A stretch of DNA of 64,000 nucleotides from positions 1,426,001 to 1,490,000 of the forward strand of contig JANTUC010000006.1 of the NCBI GenBank assembly GCA_026873275.1, given 5' to 3'. This DNA is from Pseudopithomyces maydicus (taxonomy: Eukaryota > Ascomycota > Dothideomycetes > Pleosporales > Didymosphaeriaceae). The translations under genes were made by a program, and so were the position numbers. The notes under the pieces were generated by a model. The model saw nothing but the letters and a program-made list of their open reading frames with translations. It was not told the DNA's origin and made no database searches. Of this stretch, positions 11,034-21,325 are shown in pieces (the stretch's first letter is position 1; each line of letters opens with the position of its first letter).

Positions 11034-12336
11034 ATATGTCATTCTGACTCTAGCCAAAGGCAATCAGACACCAAGAATTCATTGAAAAGAAGCACCAGAA
11101 TAATATACCAAACATGAGTGGGTGAATATTTTGATGGGAGCGCGGAGAGCCTGTTGGGACGGTAGCGTACGGGTAGATGGTAAGTTAAAGTGTATGAGGA
11201 AACAGCACCAGCCTTGTTATTAGGCATGTTAGAACAACGAAAAGCTTACCCGAGTATGACAAAACGATCGCTCGTTGCTTACCAGATGATTGTTCGATGA
11301 AGGGCTGGCCACCGATTGTTCGAAATAGACATGATATACACGCACGCACGAAAGATGAGTCTTCTCTTATTTTTAAAGTAGTAAACATTATTTATGATTA
11401 TTAATAATGTAACTTTATCAGTCATTAAGCCACCTGATGTCCTCTATCTGTCTGTTTTCTTGACTGTTATTATGTATACGTGAATATCCCAGCAAATGTC
11501 ACAACATATGAAACTACCACATACAGCCAATGCGGAATTCGCTTGCTCGGCACAATTGACCATGATATAAGCTTACGGGCAAACTTTTCTCAAGCGATTT
11601 TTGTTGGCTAGGAGCCTCTAGCTTACGGTCCGTATAGGCTCTGGAGTACTTCACTAAATAAGAGAAGCGTGCTCGCAGGAAACAAGCTCTGGCATACCCT
11701 CCTGAAGCATAAGTATAATCGTTGGCGACCTAGAACAAAAGTGAATATGCATGCAGTGTCGAATTCTTGTGGTACTCTTGAGCTTGGTAGCAAGCGTTAT
11801 GCGGCAAGGTCGTGATAATCGGTGAATAGAAGAAAAAGAGTTGAAAGGGTGAACAAGATGACATGAAGGCGTGACGTCATAAAACATGGTACTGGAAGCC
11901 ATCAGATAGGCTGTCAGTCTATGGAGATCCACTTGTTCGATTGTAATTACTATTGTGCAAACGACATTGAATGTCCGGAACAGCCAGGCAGCGCACCTGA
12001 ACCAAGTGAAACGGCACTAAGTGAGTGAAGTCGTCCAGCGTTATACCGAGTGTGGCTAGCGCAGCACAGACCACCGCCTCTCTTCCGCGACGTGAGCATC
12101 ACCTTTGAGCATTTAACAAAGCCACGACCCCTCGACCTCGACCACCTCCCCAACTCTCTATTTCCCTCCAAACCCTCTTGAACCCAACCCAGGGTTGACC
12201 GCTACCTTCTCGGAATAAATTGCGCCGACGCCCCGAGACAGTCTTTTGAGCTGCGTCCGCTCACCTGCAGCCGCTGGCTCCACTCGCGCCCTCGCACAGC
12301 TCGTAAACCAACGGCTTGCCGCGCCCTCTAGACAGA

Positions 12337-15300
12337 ATGTCTGACTTCGAATCTGATGGCGAGGACTTCAATCCTCAGCCTGAGGTTGACGAGGACGACG
12401 TCATCTCCCGCAGAAACGTCAGGCCTGTGGCAGACGACGACGATGATGAGGACGACGCGCCAGCCCCTGCCTCACGGCACCACGAACAATCTGAAGATGA
12501 AGACGAAGATGGAGGAGAAGACAATGAGGATAATGAGGATGACGAAGACGAAGAAGACGAAGATGACGATGAGGATGATGTGGTGGTAAGTCGAGCCGCG
12601 GCCACTTTGCGGAATGCGCTGACTTGAAATAGACACGGCCCAAGAAGCGCAGGAAGGCCCGACGCAACATGTTCATCGAGGAAGAGGCTGAAGTCGACGA
12701 GGACGAAGATGAAGAAGAGGAGGGCGAAGACGACATCGGTGACGAAGTCCATCCGGACGATCTGCTCGAAGCGAACCCGGCTGATCTTGACGACCGCCAC
12801 CATCGCGAGCTCGATATCCAGCGCCAGGCGCAGCAGAACATGGACGCAGAGGAAATGGCTAGGGAAATGGACGAGCGGTACCGCCGACGCGATATGGCGA
12901 GCGCCCGTCGAGCAGCCACCGGCGCCATCCCGGCAGCGCAGCCCACCATTGACGACCCTAATATTTGGGTGCTTAAGTGCCGTCCCGGAAAGGAGCGCGA
13001 AGTAATCATGTCCATCATGAAGCGGATCGACGAGTACCTCCGCAGCGGCCGCAAGTGCGGTGTCTTTTCCGCTTTCGAGCGCGGAGGCGCCATGTCTGGT
13101 TACATCTACGTCGAAGCCGACGCGAAACAGAACATGTTGTCTCTGGTCGAGGGTGTCATTCACCTTTTCTTGGGAACACCGCCACTTTCCATTGAGGTCA
13201 AAGAGCGGCCAGATCTTCTCCGCAAGCGTAAGCGGACTCCTTTGGAACCGGGCAAGTTCGTGCGCATGACCAAAGGCTTCTACAAAGGTGATCTTGCCAA
13301 GATTATCGAAATGAATGCCAACGGTCTTGAGTGCACTGTACAGCTTGTTCCACGTCTTGACTACGGATTGAACGAAGATGCGAATGCGGCGGAGCAGGCG
13401 AAACGCAAGCGAGGATGGGGCAACAAGAACGTGGATCGCCCTCCGCCGAAGCTTTTCAATGAAGTCGAGGCAAAGAAGCGACACATGAAACATCTGACCA
13501 TGAGCGGCTCAGGGAGCCAAAAGGCCTTCCATTACAAGGGTAAGGACTACATCAATGGTTTCCTTCTCGAGGAATACAAGGTCAACAACATCTCCGCCGA
13601 GAACGTAAACCCGAAGATGGAGGAGCTGCAGTTCTTTGCCGCTCCTGCCGAAGACGGCGCAGATGGTATGGATCTTTTGGCAGTTCAGGCCGCACAGAAG
13701 GCCTCACAATCCGGATCTACCTTTGTTACCGGCGACAATGTTGAGGTCTACGACGGCGAACAGAAGGGTCTCCGTGGTGTGACTATCACTTCAAAGGGCG
13801 ATATCGTCACAATCAAGGTTACAGAAGGAGAGTTGAAGGGCCGCCGGATTGATACACCTGTTCGAACTCTGCGAAAGCTGTTCCGCGAGGGTGATCACGT
13901 CAAAGTAATAGGTGGAAGCAAGTACATTGACGAAGTCGGCATGATCACCCGCATTAGAGATGACAAGATTACACTGCTCTGCGATTCGACACAAGAGGAG
14001 ATCACTGTCTTCAGCAAGGATCTGAAACGCGCTGCGGATTCAGCAACTCTAGGACAAGATTCATCTTTCGATTTGTATGATCTCGTACAAATTGAGTATG
14101 TACAAGCCTTTTCTCAACTTTATATTCTTACTGACTATCTAGTGCCTCGACTGTCGGTTGCGTTATTAGAGTCGATCGCGAGGTTCTGCGTGTCCTTGAT
14201 CAACAAGGAAACGTTCGTACCCTCTTGCACACTCAAGTATCCAGCACTGTTGGCCGCAACAACCGAGCTGTTGCAACCGATAGAGATGGCTCCGAGATTC
14301 GAAATGACGACACAGTTAAAGAGCATGGCGGAGAGAATCGCCAAGGAAAGGTCATCTTTATTCACCGCGGTCAGCTCTTCATCCAGAACCGAGAACTGGT
14401 GGAGAATGCAGGTGTCTTTGTTACTCGAAGCACGAACGTCGTCACCATGGCTGCGAAGAGCGGACGTGCTCAAGTCGGTGGACCCGATCTGAGCGGCCTC
14501 AATCCTGCTCTGCAGCAACCCAACGGCGGCCCTGGAGCCATGGCTCCACCTCCAACACGCACATTCGGACGAGACCGTATGATCGGCAAGACTGTCACCA
14601 TCCGGAAAGGACCTTACAAGGGCCTTCTTGGCATCGTGAAAGACACTATGAACGACGAGGCGCGTATCGAGCTGCATACTAAGAATAAGCAGATCTCTAT
14701 TAAGAAAGACCTCCTCACAGTCAAGGACCCAATCACGGGCAACAGCCAGGATTTTGGTGGCGGCAAGTTTCCCAATCGCTCTCGCGGGGGCTTCGGAGGC
14801 GCCACGCCGTACAACAACGGTGGTCGAACACCTGGACCCAGCTGGGGTGGTGGCGCTCGGAACGGTCCGTCATGGGGTGGTGCTACGCCAGCTGCAAACT
14901 CAGGTGGCCGGACGCCTGGCTGGGGCTCAGGCGCAGGTGGTCGGACGCCCGGATGGGGCGGAGGCGGCGATGGCTCCCGAACTTCCTACGGTGGTGCTAC
15001 CGCATACGGTGGTGCAACGGCTTATGGCGGCGCGACTGCATACGGCGGGAACGACGGCTCAGGTACCTCGTACGGCGGCTTTGGCTCTGGCAGTCGGACA
15101 CCTGCTTGGGGTTCCGGCGCTACCGCGACGTCAAAGTCAAACATGGCGGCGTCCACGCCCGCTGCGTACGCTGCTCCGACTCCAGCGGCTTATTCGGCCC
15201 CAACACCTGGGGGATATGGATATAGCGCCCCCACTCCAGGAGCGCCGCCGCTGGATGCCCCGACGCCAGGTAATTACACAGCTCCTACGCCAGGTGACTA

Positions 15301-15370
15301 CTACAACACGCCTGCTGCCGCGCCTACGCCCGGGGCTTGGGGCGGTGACGAGGATCCTCGATACGACTAA
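12337..15370 (+). CDS. SPT5: Transcription elongation factor Spt5
   Basis: The large subunit of DSIF (Spt4-Spt5), which clamps RNA polymerase II during elongation and recruits capping and processing factors in the nucleus. It has 979 residues in three exons: 12337-12585, 12633-14095 and 14143-15370. The first 160 residues are very acidic (runs of D and E). A NusG N-terminal domain follows (IWVLKCRPGKEREVIMSIMK ... GYIYVEADAKQNM). Several KOW domains come next, including KFVRMTKGFYKGDLAKI, FREGDHVKVIGGSKY, GKVIFIHRGQLFI and GKTVTIRKGPYKGLLGIVKD. The last 200 residues are a Gly/Thr/Pro-rich C-terminal repeat region with GGRTPGW and APTP units, the expected target of Bur1/Cdk9-type kinases. The frame is intact throughout. 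The start ATG at 12337 opens with the typical acidic leader. Confidence 0.97.
14812..15345 (+). repeat. Spt5 C-terminal repeat region (coding)
   Basis: Degenerate in-frame repeats in the Spt5 gene. Two kinds occur: GGRTPG-W-GG units between about 14816 and 15120, and APTP-x-x-Y units between about 15170 and 15340, with YGGAT repeats between them. All are Thr-Pro or Gly rich, as expected for the phosphorylated tail of the protein. Confidence 0.75.
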
Positions 15371-16788
15371 GTGTGTACAATAGATGAGCATAGGGGGGCC
15401 GAGAGAGTGTGTGGTCCAGTCTTCAGCCGGGACGCATCTGGGGTTCAACTTTCCCCGCCCCTTGGCTGATTTTCTTTTATGTGTTTGTTTCACTTCTTGC
15501 ATGGCCGGAGTTTCTGGAAAATGGGATCCATTGTAGCTGCCGTCTTGATCATGCACGCGGCAGGTGAGACATCCTCAGTTGTGTCTGGAAATTGATTTGG
15601 ACGTGCTCATCACTTGATGTATGTCACTCTGTACACTAGTGAATTACCTGCAGCACACAACAGCCCTGATTGGCGTATTAGTAACACGGCGACAGAGCAA
15701 GGCACCAAAATAATATACAACTCTTGAACAAATGCAATGTCACTGCCATGATGCACCGTGATGTGTATATATAAATATAGAAATGAGACACATTCTCGGG
15801 GTGAAATGCTGACCAAGGTGGGCACGTACGAACGAACGGGACTAGTACAATAATTTTTGTCTACCTGATGCGTGTGGATAAGCCTGTTTTATATGTGAAA
15901 AGAAAAATCGTGGAAGCAATAACGCAGAAACAAGGTTCACAGCAAAAAAGACCGACCAACGCCCTCTAAGAAGAGTAAGTCTAAGTAGGATATTGATTGC
16001 ACCGCCCAAGCGCGCGTGAGGTCGAGGTATGGTTGTCACAACGACAGTTTTTAACAACATCGTCAGGTTCTAAAAATGACGTCGGAGAAGGGATAGGTAG
16101 GTAGGTGAGATAGACAGGATTTTAAGATTTCTGCCACTTTGTATGTCAATGTCGTATGCGGGCTTGATGGAACCAGAAGAAGAAGAAAACATATATATGG
16201 GATGTCGTCGCGTGGAGCCAAGATCAAAAGAAAATTGGAATCGAACAATACGACCAAGAAGTGAACATGAAACGGCAAGAGAGAAACGAAGATATTGCTT
16301 TAAAGTTTCGGCTGGCTGAACCACAACGGTGCAGCCAAGGCGATAAATAATGCGCGGCTATCTCCGATGTGATTGTTCGTACATACAATACCATGGCGAG
16401 TCATGAAGTGGGAATATACATGCCGATCGTTCAGAACGCTAGTCGTCGTGTTCGCCCGCGAGTGTACGTTACGTACATACAATGCAGTATGGACGAAGAA
16501 GCGCCAACAAGGCGTGTCGGAGTTCGTTGAGGGAACCTAGTGCAGATAGATGATGCTGCAGAAGCGCCATGTCGGATTTGGCGTGCAAGTGCGGAGAAGT
16601 ACAGATGCGGGTCGGCATGTGGACGCCTCATAGGCTAAATATATAACACGTCCGTTTTGGATTTGGATTTGATCGACCTTTCGAGAAAGGAAGCCATTGG
16701 GACCTGCAAGATGCTGCGGGGCGAGGCAGCAGCCCGGCGGAACTGTGAGTATTGGAATCTCTTTGTCCGTAGAGGTGTATAGCTTCGA
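15371..16788. other. Convergent intergenic region
   Basis: This lies between the 3' ends of Spt5 (plus) and the F-box gene (minus). The sequence is AT-rich from about 15600. Only short, unconvincing frames occur. I see no RNA gene. Confidence 0.5.
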
Positions 16789-18436
16789 TCACTTGTGGCA
16801 ATGCTCTGAGCACGCCTTCCTGACAACCCATTTCTCCCAAAACTTCCTCTGGGGATTCGTGACCATGATCCCGTTGTCGTTCAGAACCTCTACGCTGTCC
16901 GTGTGACTGCAGCTGCACCAAGGAGCCGAAGTTGGTGTGTCTGGAGACATGGGCGGGAAATGAATGTCACCTCCTTGTTCCGGTTCGTCAGCATCTGAAT
17001 CGTCGTCAAATGAATCCAAGCTCTCTTGGTCGTCGTGTTCGTGATTGACTGGATGCACATGGTTTTCCTCGTCATCATCTCCATGGGGCTCAAAACCGTC
17101 GCTATATCCATCATCGCTGCTACTGTCGCTGGCCGAGAATTGATCGTCTGGTACCTCTACACCCATAACCCATTGCTCGTCGAAATTCTTTTCGTAATCG
17201 ATGCGCCGCAAGCTCACCCAATCTAGCCTTGGCATATCAGCTCGCAGAAATGCAAGTACATCTTGCCACCGACTACCGTTTTTAAGCAACACATCTCTTA
17301 GTCGGAGGCCACGGAGTTTTTCCCGATGCCGCCGAGCAAAGGCTATTATTTCGTCTGCATCAAGTCTCCAAGCTTGAATTCCGAACGCAAGCAGTTTCTC
17401 CCATTTAATGCTGTGAAAAACTTCCTCGAGACGCAGGCTCAAAGGCCTGTGTGATGGAAACCCAATATGCAAAGCTTGCATATTTTTGGCAGCACTGAAC
17501 ACGGCCCGAGACAGAGTTGAAAGGGCTCGCATGCGATTGTCCAAATCTGTCCCATCGTCAAAATGTAGTTCTAAACAGGTCAGCCGTTCAGCAAGCACGC
17601 TCAGCGTCGATGGTGGGTCGTTCACGGCCCCCAGAGCACTTTGCGGGCTTAGCATGGGCGACGAGAAGCGAGAGCAGGGCGATTTATTGGCAAGCAAGGC
17701 CGCCCCGATGGTCTTTGTGGAATGCGAGCAGGCAGGTGCCCATCTCAGTTCGACCAGATGGCTCAAGGGATCGTGTTGTCGTATGTACGAGATCAACAGA
17801 CCATCTTGCTGGTCCTGCAGTCGAAGAATCTGCACATGCTGCAGGGTAGTAAAGGCGGATATTGCTTTATTTAAAACCCGGGCATCTTCTTCCGTCTCGA
17901 CGATCTCTTTTTGCTCTTTCACTTTTTGAACAAAGTGTCTGACCTGCATAGCCTCAGTACAAATCGTCTGCAAGTTTTCATGTGACGCACGTCGAGCGGA
18001 CCGAGATGTGCGGGAAGGGTGGGCAAAAGTTCGCGCACGCGTGCTCGTCCTATGACCTGGTCAGTCACGCGTCCACGGCAGAGCACGGAGGGTCAAGCAC
18101 AACCTTCGACGTAGAAGAACGGGACCATGTAGCTGAACTTTTTGACATGTTCGGCCAGGTGAGGCTGGCCGGCGATGTTTTCCAGGCGTTCCAGACCGGA
18201 GCGGGAGAAGCGTGTGGTGACGCGCGAAAATTGATGGACAGCACCCAAGTCGGAAAATCTCTTGCAGGTCAACCTAAAGCTGGCAATGTCCTGGGCTTGG
18301 TCTGGATCTGGCTCCGGGGGAGCTCGAAGCTCTCTTGGGACAAGTAGGCGCGCCGCTCGGGCCCTATGGGCTTCTCCGGGTCTATATGGTCCAGTATCTC
18401 ACGTAGGAGCTCGTTGGAAAGATTGAGAATGCACAT
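16789..18436 (-). CDS. F-box/LRR-like protein (frame broken at G5)
   Basis: A probable substrate adaptor of an SCF ubiquitin ligase, of a family common in Dothideomycetes. Model: exons 18436-18104, 18049-17991 and 17943-16789, 515 residues if one base is added in the G run 18316-18320 (C run on the coding strand). The N-terminus LSNELLREILDHID is the F-box. After the run the conserved text resumes with DIASFRLTCKRFSDLG and HVKKFSYMVPFFYVEG. The middle has leucine-rich segments (LQHVQILRLQDQQDG, LVELRW). The C-terminal 110 residues include an acidic, Asp/Ser-rich low-complexity stretch. The first intron has an unusual GTTGTG donor; the second is GTGCGT with a TACTGAG branch. The ATG at 18436 is the first Met after an in-frame stop. 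The target is unknown. Confidence 0.8.
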
Positions 18437-19734
18437 AGCGTGGCGGGATGCACCATCTACCGCCTTGGGAAGCAGAGCAGGGGAGATTGGATGATAGCGA
18501 GCGACGGGGAGCGAAGCAGAATGGGATTTAAGCTAGACCGTTGGGAGAGGGCGACGGGTGGCGTGGGGCGCAAAGGCAATGAATGGCTGGCTTCAGCTGG
18601 CGGCGTGGTGTTGTGATGGTCTCCGGGCGCCTGCGTCATGGGATGCCTGGCACATACGTAGGAGGATAAGAGCCCTGGGGAGCAAACGGAGCTGCTGCAG
18701 GCATGACCTCTGCCCCCAATGTGAGCTAAGCGTGGTTTTGAAGGTGTGGTGGACTCGGGCACGGCTCTGGACTAGGACAGGCTGCACGTCTGGCCACTAG
18801 CGGGTCTTGGGTAGACGTGATTGGGAGGTATTCACGCTAAATCAGGTGACTGAATGTTGCTGCGCGTGAGGCCGGGTAACTAAGGCTCCTCCCGAGCGAC
18901 CGGTCGATTGATGGAGGGCTGCGTGCAGGGCCGGACGGATGGTGCCATCTGATTTGAGGGACGGTCGGCACTCTCCACATGGAACGAGCGTTCTCGAATC
19001 ACATCCTGGCGGGTATGCTGCACTGCCAGCGAAGCAGCGTCGGTAGAGACGCCAGAACACCAATCGTCCGCCCGCAGCCTGAGCGTCTGCCGTGCACTTG
19101 GGTTTCGCGTGAACCCATGGGAGGGCGGGAGTCCGTGACGACACCGGAAACACCAAGCCTGGGAGGGCTGAAACATGTGGCATAAGCTATACTATGTGCA
19201 ACCCCCATCCTCGCGCCTGGAGGCGGCATTCGATAGCGTGTGAACCCGTACGCGGCGCTGTGCTGTCGCTGATTGCCTGCATGAGAGCATCGTAGCCCGA
19301 ACATCGGCCTGCCCAGTCTCGTACCCTGCTGCCCGCCTCACTGCTGTAGGTGCGTGGTGAAGGATCACAGCATGCATTTGCTGCGGTCATCCTTTCTCAA
19401 TCAATAAACGCGGCACCCATCTTGCAACGCCATCGCTGCTAGCTATGCAGCGCCACGCTTGCCTCTCCGTGGCTCTCTGAACAATAGCCGCTGGCATTGT
19501 GTCATCCCGAACCTACACGACGGTCAAATGCCACCGCCATATTATTATGCAGCTTCACAGAATGCCGTGGCACGACCAAGCCCGAGCAGGTACAGTATGA
19601 CATGGTCGCACCGAAACACGTCGCAGTCGCCCACGACCATGTCCTCGTCCTGCTCACCCTCCCGCCCTCCGTCTCATCGCCAGGACAATGCCACGCCATC
19701 TATCGTGTGCGACTCACAGCGTGCATAGCGGCCC
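18437..19734. other. Intergenic region, no gene recognised
   Basis: About 1.3 kb upstream of the F-box gene and downstream of the adenylyltransferase gene, both on the minus strand. It is GC-rich with many short overlapping frames on both strands, none with recognisable motifs. It probably holds the F-box promoter and the 3' end of the neighbouring transcript. Confidence 0.45.
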
Positions 19735-20952
19735 TCATTTATGAGATGGACCACGCTCGCTCCGCATTCGCCGAATCTCGGTGCTGCTTAACTTACTCTG
19801 GAACGTCTCATCCACGCTCTCTTCCTCGCCTGCATCGAGGACCGACACGTCGAAGACGTCGAGCTCCCCCCACCCTTGCTCCAGACGCTTCTTGTTGACC
19901 GCGTCGCCTCCGCTTTTGGTCTCGAGCGAGAGGACCAATGCTGAGATGGACTCGTCGGTGATGGTGGGACCGAACGGGTCCCAAATCTCGACATACTTGA
20001 TGACTAGACCAGAAGGATACGTGACGTGCACGGCATGTCCATTGGGGCCCGGTTCGTTGATCTCCTGGATCTCGATCCTACCGTCTCCAGGCTGCCCAAA
20101 GTAGACGATGGAGTTGAGGAAGTCATGCACAGCCTGCTGGCGGTCCTGCCAGCTCTCTAGGAACTCTGCGTACTTTTTCTTCTTCAGCAGCTGGTCACCG
20201 GTGATACCGACGGTGAGCACCTTCGGTTCATGCGATTGATTGGTCTGGAGCACGAAAGCAAACATGGTCAAGAGGAGCTTATGGCCGATGTGCATGTGGT
20301 CAAAGGTGCCACCGACAGCGACGGAGAAATGGTTAGCAGCACGGGGCACGCCTTCTGATGGGACCGATGGCTCGTTTTCGACCGTGACTATGCCTCCACG
20401 AACGCGTTGGACATGGGGCGGCGGGGCACGGGCAGCGGCCAAGAAAGTGCTCAGCAGAGCTTCCCCCTGTTCGGACTGGACGGAGTAGACGGTGTCCCAC
20501 GACCTTGGGCTCCGAGCCAAAGTGTAGATAGGAACGACCGGTCCCTGCATATCCTGCTCAGGTGTGGTGTCGGCTACTGGTTGGGCCGGCTTGCCATGAC
20601 GTGGGTGGTCCAGCAAAAGCAAGCGGGCGTCGACGCCCTCAGCGTCTTCCGTGTCAATGGCATTCTTGGCGGCTATAACGCATATGAGCTTGTATAGACC
20701 TGCAACGAGGCTCTGGGTTTGGGCATAGAAGGCTGCTCTTGGCGCATCAGAGTGGCCGTAGAGATGCGGACACGGCACAGCGATGTCCAGGATGGCCCGG
20801 CCGCTGGCGCGCTGGGGAGACCTGGCGAGGGTTTGGAGGACGGAGAATAGCGGTGCGTTGTAGGCGGCTTTGAGGGCTGCATACGTGGGCGGCGACGGTG
20901 CAGGAGGCAGCAGCAGCAGGGCGCGGGGGGACCCGGGGCGGGCGTTGGGCAT
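19735..20952 (-). CDS. CAB4: Phosphopantetheine adenylyltransferase (Cab4-like)
   Basis: This enzyme makes dephospho-CoA from 4'-phosphopantetheine and ATP, the fourth step of CoA synthesis. It is a single exon of 405 residues from the ATG at 20952. The frame is open further upstream, and the ATG at 21048 (437 residues) is an alternative. I prefer 20952 because the protein then begins near RALLLLPPAPSPPTYAALKA, which looks like the family N-terminus. The catalytic nucleotidyltransferase domain occupies the C-terminal half: GGTFDHMHIGHKLLL carries the HxGH nucleotide-binding motif, VGITGDQLLKKKKYAEFLES follows, and SSTEIRR is the second signature. It is divergent from the WD40 gene, with 373 bases between the chosen starts. 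Confidence 0.9.
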   Translation of the reverse strand: MPNARPGSPRALLLLPPAPSPPTYAALKAAYNAPLFSVLQTLARSPQRASGRAILDIAVPCPHLYGHSDAPRAAFYAQTQSLVAGLYKLICVIAAKNAIDTEDAEGVDARLLLLDHPRHGKPAQPVADTTPEQDMQGPVVPIYTLARSPRSWDTVYSVQSEQGEALLSTFLAAARAPPPHVQRVRGGIVTVENEPSVPSEGVPRAANHFSVAVGGTFDHMHIGHKLLLTMFAFVLQTNQSHEPKVLTVGITGDQLLKKKKYAEFLESWQDRQQAVHDFLNSIVYFGQPGDGRIEIQEINEPGPNGHAVHVTYPSGLVIKYVEIWDPFGPTITDESISALVLSLETKSGGDAVNKKRLEQGWGELDVFDVSVLDAGEEESVDETFQSKLSSTEIRRMRSERGPSHK

Positions 20953-21325
20953 GGCAGAGGACGGGCGCACGAAGGGGCGGGTGCACGAGAGGTGGGCGGA
21001 GGGGGCGGCGAGCGATGGCAGGCGGCGGCTGGCAGCAGGCGGGATCATGGGCCAGCAGCGGCTGGGTGGTGTAGGCGGGAGGCAGTGGGAGGCAGTGGGA
21101 GGCAGCAGGTATCTAAGCAGCAGGCTGGCAGAGCAGGCAAGCTGTGCGGTGCCGTGCTGGGGAGAGCTACGCGGGGAGGGGCAGCGGGCGGGTCGCTCGT
21201 CCCCTGGGAACAGCCATCGCCCCTTCAGCCCACCGCCCGCTGTCCGCTGTCCGCTGTCCGCTGCTGCCCACTGCCCACTGCACACACTACCCGAGAACCC
21301 GCCGTGTGCTGCGCGTGCGGCAAAG
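20953..21325. promoter_or_regulatory. Divergent promoter region with short tandem repeats
   Basis: The shared upstream region of the adenylyltransferase (minus) and the WD40 gene (plus). It contains GGGAGGCAGT repeated at 21077-21105 and CCGCTGT repeated at 21237-21263. Long open frames run through it in both directions only because it is GC-rich and stop-poor. No defined factor-binding site was identified. Confidence 0.5.

Larger units (their letters stand above)
9835..12336. other. Long intergenic region, no convincing gene
   Basis: About 2.5 kb of partly AT-rich sequence. It contains a perfect 8-bp hairpin at 10637-10659 and a doubtful 92-codon open frame at 10752-11033, listed separately. 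The last 200 bases are CT- and CCA-rich and probably form the Spt5 promoter and leader. I recognise no transposon protein in any frame. Confidence 0.45.

Noticed and set aside
12375..13493. 372-codon minus-strand frame with poly-Ser runs
   Set aside because: It is the mirror of the acidic Spt5 reading frame; GAC/GAA-rich codons give TC-rich, stop-free antisense.
20870..21325. Upstream part of the long plus-strand frame leading into the WD40 gene
   Set aside because: It is antisense to the adenylyltransferase coding region and its promoter; the WD40 protein plausibly starts at 21326.
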